This document shows, in pieces, positions 32,086-39,114 of a stretch of DNA of 39,114 nucleotides. The stretch spans positions 1 to 39,114 of the forward strand of contig JAJQFB010000022.1 of NCBI GenBank assembly GCA_021201395.1, read 5' to 3'. The stretch is from Clostridiales bacterium (GTDB lineage Bacteria > Bacillota > Clostridia > Lachnospirales > CAG-274). Both the position numbers and the translations under genes were made by a program. Each line of letters opens with the position of its first letter. Position 1 is the first letter of the stretch. The notes beneath the pieces are model-generated. The model was given only the letters and a program-made list of their open reading frames with translations. It made no database searches and was not told where the DNA came from.

Positions 32086-33642
32086 TTATAATTTCCTTTC
32101 CCTGTGGAAATATTCATCGGCGAACATAAGATCCTTTTCAAAGAGAAGAAGTGTAAGCTCATCGCCGCTTTTTATAATAACGTTGCCTTTGGGGACAATT
32201 ATATCCCCCTCTCTGTTTATGGAAGTAATAAGCAGACTTTCAGGCAGGTCAAGCCCCCCTACCCTTTTATGAACAAAGGCCGATGACATATGTATAGGTA
32301 TTTCGATAACAACCCTTTTTCCTTTATATTCTTTTTCGCCCTTTTGATTTTTAAGTGTATTGTGAAGAAGCATTTCATAAACAGGTCCGCAGCCGAAAGC
32401 TTCCGCTACCATAAAGGAAACTATTGTAACTACGCTTAAAAACAGGAACTGGTTAAAGCTGCCCGTCATTTCGCAGACGAGAATTATGCCTGTTACGGGA
32501 GCTTTTGTTACGGCTCCGAAAAAGCCTGCCAGTGAAACGGCTATAAAAAAGCCTAAGCTGTCGGGGCTTGTTCCCGTATATTTAACAAACAGAGCCGAAA
32601 AAAACGCTCCGCACAAGCCGCCTATTGTCAAAAGGGGCAGGAAAATTCCCCCCGGGGCTTTTGAAGCAAAACAGAACTGTGTAAAGAAAAACTTTACAAC
32701 AAGCATAAGGGCAAGCATCCCTAAACCATAGCCGCTCTCGGGCAGAGCATCTATGAGAGCGTGGCCGCCGCCCAAAAGCTGAGGCAGTGTAAGGGCTATT
32801 ATACCCGTAAGTATAAAGGCCGGAACAGGCTTTAAAAAATCGGGGATTTTAAAAAGCTTTCCGTAGTTGTTTGCACCGAAAATAATGCAGTTGTTGAAAA
32901 GAACCGCAAGAAGCCCCAAGGCTATGCCCAAAATTATAACATAGTACACAGCACTGTAGGGGATTCGGCTGACCTCTCCGAAAGTAAAGACGGGAGAGGT
33001 TCCGAAAATTCTTTTTGAAACCATATCGGCGGTTATGCCCGTAAGCATACCCCCTATGAGGATATATTTGTTAAAGGACTTGTGAAGCTCCTCCATAACA
33101 AAGAGGGCTCCGGCGAAAGGGGCGTTAAAGGCCGCCGCCAAGCCTGCCGCTGCACCGAAAGTCAGCAGGTAGCGTTCCCCTGTTTTGTTGCCCTTTATAA
33201 AACGGCTTATTCCCAAACCCGCAGCCGAGCCTATCTGAACCGAGGGGCCCTCCCTGCCTAAGGACATACCTGCCCCTAAGCATATAAGGCCGCCCAAAAA
33301 CTTAAGAACCAAAACTCTGAGCCAGTTAAACCTCATTCTGCCCAGCAAGACCCCCTCAACCTGAGGGATACCGCTGCCGGAAATAAGAGGCTCTTTTTTT
33401 ACCATAAGCCCTGCGGCTATGCCTAAAATAATTAATATTATAAACATAACCACAGCCTTAGGAACGGAATCCGCAAGCTTATAAAGGGAAAGGGCAAAGT
33501 CGAATATAACCGCCAAAAGATACCTGTATAGACTGACTACAGCCCCGGCAGCAAGCCCCACCAAAATACCCTCCAAAATTATAAGGTACTCATATTTTTT
33601 ATTGTTTACAAGAGATTTTTCCGATGTGTTCATAGTGTCCAT
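32086..33642 (-). CDS. CLC-family H+/Cl- exchange transporter with C-terminal RCK_C domain
   Basis: 518 residues, about 10-12 membrane segments. Chloride-site motifs: GSGIPQVEG (89-97), GREGPSVQIG with gating Glu131, and KAPGGIFLPLLTIGG. FVMEELHKSF keeps a Glu at the place of the proton glutamate of E. coli ClcA, which favours an exchanger over a channel. From about 430 a TrkA-C/RCK_C regulatory domain follows (VHKRVGGLDLPESLLITSIN, GDELTLLLFEKD). It lies 11 nt after sseB. No strong Shine-Dalgarno is seen at ATG 33642, so it may be translationally coupled. Confidence 0.93.
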   Translation of the reverse strand: MDTMNTSEKSLVNNKKYEYLIILEGILVGLAAGAVVSLYRYLLAVIFDFALSLYKLADSVPKAVVMFIILIILGIAAGLMVKKEPLISGSGIPQVEGVLLGRMRFNWLRVLVLKFLGGLICLGAGMSLGREGPSVQIGSAAGLGISRFIKGNKTGERYLLTFGAAAGLAAAFNAPFAGALFVMEELHKSFNKYILIGGMLTGITADMVSKRIFGTSPVFTFGEVSRIPYSAVYYVIILGIALGLLAVLFNNCIIFGANNYGKLFKIPDFLKPVPAFILTGIIALTLPQLLGGGHALIDALPESGYGLGMLALMLVVKFFFTQFCFASKAPGGIFLPLLTIGGLCGAFFSALFVKYTGTSPDSLGFFIAVSLAGFFGAVTKAPVTGIILVCEMTGSFNQFLFLSVVTIVSFMVAEAFGCGPVYEMLLHNTLKNQKGEKEYKGKRVVIEIPIHMSSAFVHKRVGGLDLPESLLITSINREGDIIVPKGNVIIKSGDELTLLLFEKDLMFADEYFHRERKL

Positions 33643-33653
33643 AGTATTAATAT

Positions 33654-34658
33654 TTAAAATATTCCGAATACCTTTCTTGTGTAAAAGGGTTTCTTATTTA
33701 TAATTCCGTCCTTTGCATATTTTTCGTCGGCGGTCATAATAGTAAGCTCTAAAGGTTCCTCCGTGTTTTCCCTGTATATTTCCTCTATTTCTTTGTAAAT
33801 ATCTCCCTTTGCGTCCTTGTCGCCCTTATAGTCGATTACCACAAGGGGAGAGGGCTTTCCGTGGTCGGAACGGTAAATTTCAAGGAAATAGGCTGCGCTT
33901 ACGCTTTTAACACCTCTGAAATACTGCTTAAGCTTACCCGTAAGCTCATAGGGTTCCTCAAGGGGCTCGCCGATATAGAGTATATCGTCCTCTGCTTTTT
34001 TGGAGCCGACAGTTACGGACATCTCCGAAGCGGACATATTTACACCCGTATCTTCCGTCGGAGCCGATGGCAAGGGTGCCGTTCCGGGAGCCGCTGCTCC
34101 GGGTGTTCCCGTTGTTCCTACTGCTCCTGCTGCCTGCTGAGCCTTAAGCTGCTCTGCGGCCTTTTTAAGGTTTTGATCCATTTGGTCTATTGTCTTTTCG
34201 TCTATCAAAAGACCGTGTTCAAAGGGATTTATAAGGATACCCTTTATATGCCCCTTTTGGCCTACGGCAATTTTAATAATTTCCGGAAAGGGCAGAGCCG
34301 CCGCTTCCTTAGGCGGATTGTTGGGCTGCTTCTTTATCTGATCCCAGTCGGTAAAGGCACCCAAAAGAGTTTCCCCCTGTTTGTTTTTAAGTGTCAAAAA
34401 CCGGAGCTGAACCTGATTTTTACCGTCATTTTCCGTTTTTTTAACAGCATTGCAGGGTACAAGGAGCTTTGACTTAAAAAGCTGCTGTATAAAGGCGGCC
34501 TGTGTGTTGGCACTTGGGTCTGCCTTAAAAACCTCCATAGCCTTACAGAGTATGGGGTTTGAAATCTTTTGGCCGTTTGCCCCCTGTCCCCTATCGGCTG
34601 TGGGGCCGACTCTCGGGGCTGCTTTCGGCTTAACCAAAGGCGGTTTTTTGTTACTCAT
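33654..34658 (-). CDS. sseB: SseB-family protein with a Pro/Ala-rich linker
   Basis: 334 residues. An SseB N-terminal domain at about 30-165 (FIQQLFKSKLLVPCNAVKKT, GAFTDWDQIKKQ, EHGLLIDEKTID) is joined by a low-complexity Ala/Pro/Gly/Thr linker (about 172-205) to an SseB C-terminal domain at about 225-334 (LYIGEPLEEPYELTGKLKQY, AYFLEIYRSD). The first 25 residues are basic and Pro-rich. E. coli SseB affects serine sensitivity; the molecular role is unknown. ATG 34658 follows GAGGTG. It lies 36 nt after the hydratase gene in a probable operon hydratase-sseB-clc. Confidence 0.8.
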   Translation of the reverse strand: MSNKKPPLVKPKAAPRVGPTADRGQGANGQKISNPILCKAMEVFKADPSANTQAAFIQQLFKSKLLVPCNAVKKTENDGKNQVQLRFLTLKNKQGETLLGAFTDWDQIKKQPNNPPKEAAALPFPEIIKIAVGQKGHIKGILINPFEHGLLIDEKTIDQMDQNLKKAAEQLKAQQAAGAVGTTGTPGAAAPGTAPLPSAPTEDTGVNMSASEMSVTVGSKKAEDDILYIGEPLEEPYELTGKLKQYFRGVKSVSAAYFLEIYRSDHGKPSPLVVIDYKGDKDAKGDIYKEIEEIYRENTEEPLELTIMTADEKYAKDGIINKKPFYTRKVFGIF

Positions 34659-34694
34659 AAAAACACCTCAATCTTTTATTTTTTTAATTTTTCC

Positions 34695-36992
34695 TTAATT
34701 TTCTTTATAATAGTTTATAAGACAGCCTGCGAGGATTATTTTTCTTTCGTCCTCCGTAAGCTCCGCCATATTGAGTATGAAGGGCTTCATTTCGCCCTTC
34801 TTTACAACATAAGCGGCAATGTCTTTTTTGTTTTGGGAAATTGCTTCCCTTACGTTTGGAACAAATATATAATCGCTGTTTTCAAAAGGGGGTTCTCCCT
34901 CAAAAAGAAACGGAAGCATACCCCAGTTTATAAGGTTGGAGCGGTAGCGTTTTGTGGCGTATTCTTTGGCAATATTCGCCCAACCGCCTATTACCTTTTG
35001 ACAGCTTGCGGCCTGTTCCCTGGCGGAGCCGTCGCCGGGCTTAACGGCGTAAATCGTCGTACCTATGCCCAAATCCTCTCTGAAATGTATATCCTTAAAT
35101 TTATCGTCTTTCTTTATGGTGTCGAAAATTTCGCTTATTTCAGGCAGAGCCTCTCTGGGACACTGACCCTCTGTGTTTCTTGCGATTTCCGCCTTTTGAA
35201 CCTCTTTGGTTCTTCCCACATAGGCCGGGTCTTTTCTTGAAAGCGTAAATTCCGCAAGGCCTAAAGGGTTGGAACGGTAGGAGCTTGTCTCACCCGAGGG
35301 GATAAGCTCGTCTGTTGTTGTAACAGGGTCGGTTATATATGAAACAACCTTTAAGAGGAGATTGTCGGGCAGAGCGCTCATCTTCGGCCAGTCGGTAATG
35401 TTGGGACCGAATTTAAGCTCTACAGAGGAGTCGGCCTTTCCGAAGCCCTTGTAAACTCTGTTGTCATAAACAGACCTGTTAAAGAAATATTTGGGCTTAG
35501 AGAAATTAAGGTCAAGGTCTGTGGCCGCCGTAAGAACGCCGTGGTTTACTGCCGTTGCGGCTATGGAACGGGCGTCCATAAGGGCTACGGAGGCTATCTG
35601 GCCGTTTCCGGGTTTGGAGCCTTCTCTGTTGGGGAAGTTTCTGGTTGAATGCCTTATTGAAAGACCCTTGTTGGGAGGCACGTCTCCTGCGCCGAAGCAG
35701 GGACCGCAGAAAGCGGAGCGAACCGTAGCCCCGGCCTCCATAAGCTTGAATATGGAGCCGTTTTCAACAAGGCTCATAAATACAGGCTGTGAAGAGGGAT
35801 AAACCGACAGCGTAAAATCCTGGTCGCCTATTGTCTTTCCCGAAAGAATGTCCGCTGCATCAACGATATTGTCGTAGGTTCCTCCGGCGCAGCCTGCTAT
35901 AACGCCCTGCTCTACCGTAAGCCTGCCGTTTTTAACCTTGTCCTTAAGCTTAAAGCTTATGCCGGGATTGTCAATCTGCTTTGCTCCGTTTTTCTCCACA
36001 ATATCTAAAATATCCAACAGGTTTTCGTTTAACTCCTCGATTGTGTATACGTTTGAGGGGTGGAAAGGCATAGCTATCATAGGCTTAACCTTTGACATAT
36101 CCACATAAACAAGACCGTCGTAGTAGGCTCCGTCCTCAGGCACCAAAACCTTAAAGTCCTCGGGGCGGTTGTGAATGTCATACCACTCCTTTGTTTTATC
36201 GTCCGTAATCCAAATAGAGGAAAGACAGGTTGTTTCCGTTGTCATAACGTCTATGCCGTTTCTGTATTCGGCGGAAAGATTTTTAATTCCGTCCCCTATA
36301 AATTCCATAACCTTGTTTTTAACATAGCCGTTTTTGAATACCGCCCCTATAATGGCAAGAGCAATGTCCTGAGGGCCTACCGCCGGGTCGGGCTTTCCCG
36401 TTAAATAAATTCCTATAACCTCCGGACGGTTTACATCGTATGTCCTGCAAAGAAGCTGTTTGGCAAGCTCTCCGCCGCCCTCGCCTATGGCCATTGTTCC
36501 CAAAGCACCGTAGCGTGTATGGCTGTCGGAGCCTAAAATCATCTTTCCGCAGCCTGCCATCATTTCACGCATATACTGGTGAATAACCGCAAGATGGGCA
36601 GGAACGTAAATACCGCCGTATTTCTTTGCCGCCGAAAGGCCGAACATATGGTCGTCCTCGTTTATTGTTCCTCCCACGGCACAAAGGGAATTGTGACAGT
36701 TTGTAAGCACATAGGGAATGGGGAACTTCTCAAGCCCGGAAGCTCTGGCCGTCTGTATAATACCCACATAGGTAATATCGTGGGAAGCCATAGCATCGAA
36801 TTTAATCTTAAGCTGTTCCGTATTTCCCGATGTATTGTGTGCCTGCATAACAGAATAAGCTATTGTTTTTTTCGAGGCCTCCGCCTTGTCAGCCGAAACT
36901 CCCATTGAGCCAAGCTTCCTTAAGCCCTCGGCGTCGTCCTTTATAATTTCCCCGTTTACATAAAATACCCCTGAATCGAAAAGTTTTACCAT
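34695..36992 (-). CDS. Aconitase-superfamily hydratase (YbhJ-like)
   Basis: 765 residues from ATG 36992, 9 nt behind GGAGGAAAA; in-frame ATGs further upstream lack a ribosome binding site. Three cysteines bind the [4Fe-4S] cluster: Cys368 ([13 protein letters not shown]), Cys429 and Cys432 ([12 protein letters not shown]). Other aconitase motifs are [20 protein letters not shown] and [20 protein letters not shown]. The swivel domain includes [20 protein letters not shown]. The overall form matches the YbhJ-type hydratase branch, whose substrate is not established, more than classical aconitase A. It could replace aconitase in a partial TCA route to glutamate; not provable here. Confidence 0.88.
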   Translation of the reverse strand: MVKLFDSGVFYVNGEIIKDDAEGLRKLGSMGVSADKAEASKKTIAYSVMQAHNTSGNTEQLKIKFDAMASHDITYVGIIQTARASGLEKFPIPYVLTNCHNSLCAVGGTINEDDHMFGLSAAKKYGGIYVPAHLAVIHQYMREMMAGCGKMILGSDSHTRYGALGTMAIGEGGGELAKQLLCRTYDVNRPEVIGIYLTGKPDPAVGPQDIALAIIGAVFKNGYVKNKVMEFIGDGIKNLSAEYRNGIDVMTTETTCLSSIWITDDKTKEWYDIHNRPEDFKVLVPEDGAYYDGLVYVDMSKVKPMIAMPFHPSNVYTIEELNENLLDILDIVEKNGAKQIDNPGISFKLKDKVKNGRLTVEQGVIAGCAGGTYDNIVDAADILSGKTIGDQDFTLSVYPSSQPVFMSLVENGSIFKLMEAGATVRSAFCGPCFGAGDVPPNKGLSIRHSTRNFPNREGSKPGNGQIASVALMDARSIAATAVNHGVLTAATDLDLNFSKPKYFFNRSVYDNRVYKGFGKADSSVELKFGPNITDWPKMSALPDNLLLKVVSYITDPVTTTDELIPSGETSSYRSNPLGLAEFTLSRKDPAYVGRTKEVQKAEIARNTEGQCPREALPEISEIFDTIKKDDKFKDIHFREDLGIGTTIYAVKPGDGSAREQAASCQKVIGGWANIAKEYATKRYRSNLINWGMLPFLFEGEPPFENSDYIFVPNVREAISQNKKDIAAYVVKKGEMKPFILNMAELTEDERKIILAGCLINYYKEN

Positions 36993-37159
36993 AGCAATTT
37001 TCCTCCTAAGAAAGATTTTTTTCATCTCCAAAAAATCCACAGCCCTATTTTATCACATATTTTTCACAATTTCAACCCCCGACTGACAAACAGTCAAATT
37101 TTTTACCTGTGTTTTTATCTTAGTTTTTAAGACATTTTTTTGCAATAAACGCAATAAAA

Positions 37160-37190
37160 GGAGAGCGTACCCCCTCGGAATACGCTCTCC
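37160..37190. terminator. Bidirectional terminator
   Basis: A perfect stem GGAGAGCGTA / TACGCTCTCC with an 11-nt loop, followed by TTTTT on plus and TTTTATT on minus. It lies 50 nt after the SLH protein stop and serves that gene on the minus strand. Confidence 0.75.
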
Positions 37191-37239
37191 TTTTTATTGT
37201 TTTTAAATTTATGCTGACCGTATTTATTAGCTTATTAGT

Positions 37240-39114
37240 TTATTCACTTAAAACAGTTCCGTCCGCAAGGGTTATCGTGTAGCCGTTAAAGTTGATTGTT
37301 CCGTTATTTGTAAGCTCTGAAATAACACAGTCCCCTGTCAGGTTCCAAACAGAGCCCGAATCTATTGCTATAACAGCGTTGTCGGAAACTGCCGTTCCGC
37401 CCTGTTCATTGTCAATTATGCTGATTATGCCCGTAAGAACAGAGCCGTCTGTAAGCTCAAGCTCCAAAGTTGAAATTGTATCAACGGAAATGTCGCCTTC
37501 AAGCTCCTGATTGCTTACCGTAAGCTCAACCCGAGAGCCGTTTGCTCCTGCCGTACCCCAGCCTCTTGAGGCGCTGTTGCCGACTATTCTGAAAAGAAGC
37601 CCCTCCGAGTCCTCATTTACAATATCAACACCGGAAAGTTCAATTACGGAATGTGTATTTGTAACATAGAATACGTCTCCGTTGTTGCTTGTAAGGCTTC
37701 CGCCCTCCATTGTAAATTCGGAGGTTCCTGCCTCTGCGTCTCCCGACATAGACTGGTAAATCATAACATTGTGAACGTTTTCATCGGAGCTTGTACCCTT
37801 TGTGTCGCTCATATTTCCCGTTACGTCGCAGTCATAGAGCGTAATTGAGTTTTGTCCCTCTATAACGAGAGCCTCGGAATTGTTTGCCGTAAGCTCGGCG
37901 TTTGAAACGGTTATGTCCGCTGTGGAATAAACCGCAGGAGAATTATAACCGTTTGAGGTGTAGCTTCCGCCCTCCACAACAACTGTTCCGCCCCCTCTGT
38001 CAGAGCGGATTGCCGCTGCGGAGCTTCCGCTTGTATCAACCGTCAAATCATAGGCATAGGTGGTTCCGCCGCCTGTGGTCTGGATTCCGCCGGAGTTATC
38101 GGCTGTTGTTGTAATCGTTGTGTCGGAAACAGTAACAACAGTGCCCTCGCCGTAGCTGAATACACCGTTTCCGTTTTGTGCGGAGGAGCTTATATTTGAA
38201 TCGGTTATTGTAACCGCCGCTCCGTTTGCAGCCAAAAGAGCCGCATTCATACCGTAGAAATCTCCGTTCTCCGTGTTTGAAGAGGAGCCTGCGGACTTAT
38301 TTACCGTTATGCCCTCAAGTGTAACCGTTGCTCCGTCTATTCTCAGGGCATTTTCGTCGTCCCCTGTTGAGGTGTAGGTTTCGCCGCTGTAGGTTCCGTC
38401 CTCGTCAATGGTTGTTGCTGCCGTTCCCTGGGTTACCTCTCCCGAGCCTCCGAAAGAACCGCCGCTCATTCCGCCGCCCTCTCCGTCGGGAGCTTCGCCC
38501 ATCTGACCCATACCGCCGCCTGTTTGACCCCCTGCGGGTTCAACAGTATCGCCTATGGCAATTATCAAAATCGTAGCCGCCTCGGCTCTTGTAAGGGTTC
38601 CCTTAGGCCTTAAGGTTCCTGCGTCGTCCCCTGAAATAATTCCCTTTGACACAAGAACAAGTATGGCCGTCTCGGCATAAGAGGAAATGTCGCCACTGTC
38701 TGTAAAGGCCGAAAGGTCTCCCTCGGCTGTTACATCCATACCCTTATAAACCATATATCTGTAAATAATTACCATAACCTGTTCACGGGTAAGACTTGCT
38801 TCGGCGCTGAAGCTCCAGCCGTTATCTTCAAGAATTATGGAATTTTCCTCCGCCCACTCTACCGCAGGGTCATACCAGTTTTCCTCAGAGGCTGTGTCGG
38901 AGGAATTTCCGTCTGCTCTGTAGAGTATAGACAGAAGCTGAGCCGCCGTTACGGTTCCGTCAGGCTGAAAGGCTGTGTCTGAAACACCTGAAATAAGACC
39001 TAAGCTGTAAGCCTGTGAGATGTAGCTGTAATACCATGAATCCGAGGAAACATCGGTAAAGGGTAAACCTCCCTGAGCTTCTCCCTGTTCCCCCGGTTCT
39101 CCGTCGGGGGCTTC
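37240..39114 (-). CDS. SLH-domain surface protein with beta-helix repeats (5' end outside window)
   Basis: The reading frame is open to the window edge, giving 624 residues without start or signal peptide. Three SLH modules follow a Gly/Glu-rich stretch: FTDVSSDSWYYSYISQAYSL (about 17-66), NWYDPAVEWAEENSIILEDN (about 73-125) and SSYAETAILVLVSKGIISGD with LTRAEAATILIIAIGD (about 130-180). They should anchor the protein to secondary wall polymers. A Gly/Met-rich linker (GGGMGQMGEAPDGEGGGMSG) leads to a right-handed beta-helix-like region (about 205-624) of repeated short strands such as AAVTITDSNISSSAQNGNGV. Thr/Ser/Asn-rich passenger regions like this are common in adhesins. The linker motif EAPDGE also occurs at the truncated N-terminal edge. 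Confidence 0.88.
   Translation of the reverse strand, partial: EAPDGEPGEQGEAQGGLPFTDVSSDSWYYSYISQAYSLGLISGVSDTAFQPDGTVTAAQLLSILYRADGNSSDTASEENWYDPAVEWAEENSIILEDNGWSFSAEASLTREQVMVIIYRYMVYKGMDVTAEGDLSAFTDSGDISSYAETAILVLVSKGIISGDDAGTLRPKGTLTRAEAATILIIAIGDTVEPAGGQTGGGMGQMGEAPDGEGGGMSGGSFGGSGEVTQGTAATTIDEDGTYSGETYTSTGDDENALRIDGATVTLEGITVNKSAGSSSNTENGDFYGMNAALLAANGAAVTITDSNISSSAQNGNGVFSYGEGTVVTVSDTTITTTADNSGGIQTTGGGTTYAYDLTVDTSGSSAAAIRSDRGGGTVVVEGGSYTSNGYNSPAVYSTADITVSNAELTANNSEALVIEGQNSITLYDCDVTGNMSDTKGTSSDENVHNVMIYQSMSGDAEAGTSEFTMEGGSLTSNNGDVFYVTNTHSVIELSGVDIVNEDSEGLLFRIVGNSASRGWGTAGANGSRVELTVSNQELEGDISVDTISTLELELTDGSVLTGIISIIDNEQGGTAVSDNAVIAIDSGSVWNLTGDCVISELTNNGTINFNGYTITLADGTVLSE

Noticed and set aside
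32036-32095. Short AT-rich quasi-tandem repeat (TTTTAYGGTTTTA) between dpaB and the CLC gene
   Set aside because: Only two or three imperfect units in a low-complexity spacer; no further support for a functional element.
37240-39114. CRISPR or tandem DNA repeat in the repetitive beta-helix gene
   Set aside because: The repetition is at the protein level (Thr/Ser/Asn-rich strands); no regularly spaced identical DNA repeats are seen.

Overview
The window looks like a chromosomal stretch of a strictly anaerobic, spore-forming Gram-positive bacterium of class Clostridia, most likely order Lachnospirales. The basis is the Clostridia-type gene order ispF-cysS-mrnC-rlmB-rae1-sigH, oxygen-sensitive glycyl-radical enzymes (pyruvate formate-lyase, class III ribonucleotide reductase), sporulation genes (sigH, a SpoIID-like protein, dpaB), strong GGAGG ribosome binding sites and moderate GC content. 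The genus is not determinable by eye.

Layout. (1) 1-1240: debris zone with a frameshifted flavin-reductase-like gene, a possible group II intron fragment and a decayed IS3-type transposase. (2) 1240-6730, minus strand: secreted carbohydrate operon (rhodanese-like secreted protein, large multidomain GH3 glycosidase, small dockerin protein), with a 40-bp operator-like motif just upstream of its promoter. (3) 6858-11581, minus strand: housekeeping operon ispF-cysS-mrnC-rlmB-rae1-sigH followed by tRNA-Thr. A MITE-like element lies between its promoter and ispF. (4) 11.7-16.7 kb: accessory region with a monooxygenase-like gene divergent from an HxlR regulator, an AraC regulator whose leader carries the same 40-bp motif, two broken stalk-domain (copper amine oxidase N-terminal-like) genes, an unknown two-TM protein and very small ORFs. 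(5) 16.7-20.4 kb: apgM-pepF and a small DUF6514-like gene. (6) 20.4-24.3 kb: pyruvate formate-lyase operon in which the glycyl-radical domain is a separate 80-residue gene, then the activase (two apparent frameshifts), with a TetR regulator upstream. (7) 24.4-28 kb: nrdD-nrdG and a CBS protein behind two NrdR-like boxes. (8) 28-31.4 kb: GNAT acetyltransferase, SpoIID/LytB protein, second MITE copy and a perfect 27-bp inverted repeat. (9) 31.4-37.2 kb, minus strand: aconitase-family hydratase, SseB, CLC transporter and dpaB. (10) 37.2 kb to the end: a 5'-truncated SLH plus beta-helix surface protein.

Main points. The split pyruvate formate-lyase is the strongest candidate for an unusual system: the large protein keeps the two active-site cysteines but ends in a new Cys-rich tail, and the G-radical motif is translated separately from its own Shine-Dalgarno sequence. 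The shared 40-bp motif links the AraC regulator to the distant GH3 operon (probable activation there, autorepression at its own gene). At least six places where a reading frame is restored by adding one A/T to a homopolymer run (flavin-reductase-like gene, stalk genes, pflA, a tiny ORF) point to consensus error, slippage or decay, and should be resolved before any of these genes is called dead.
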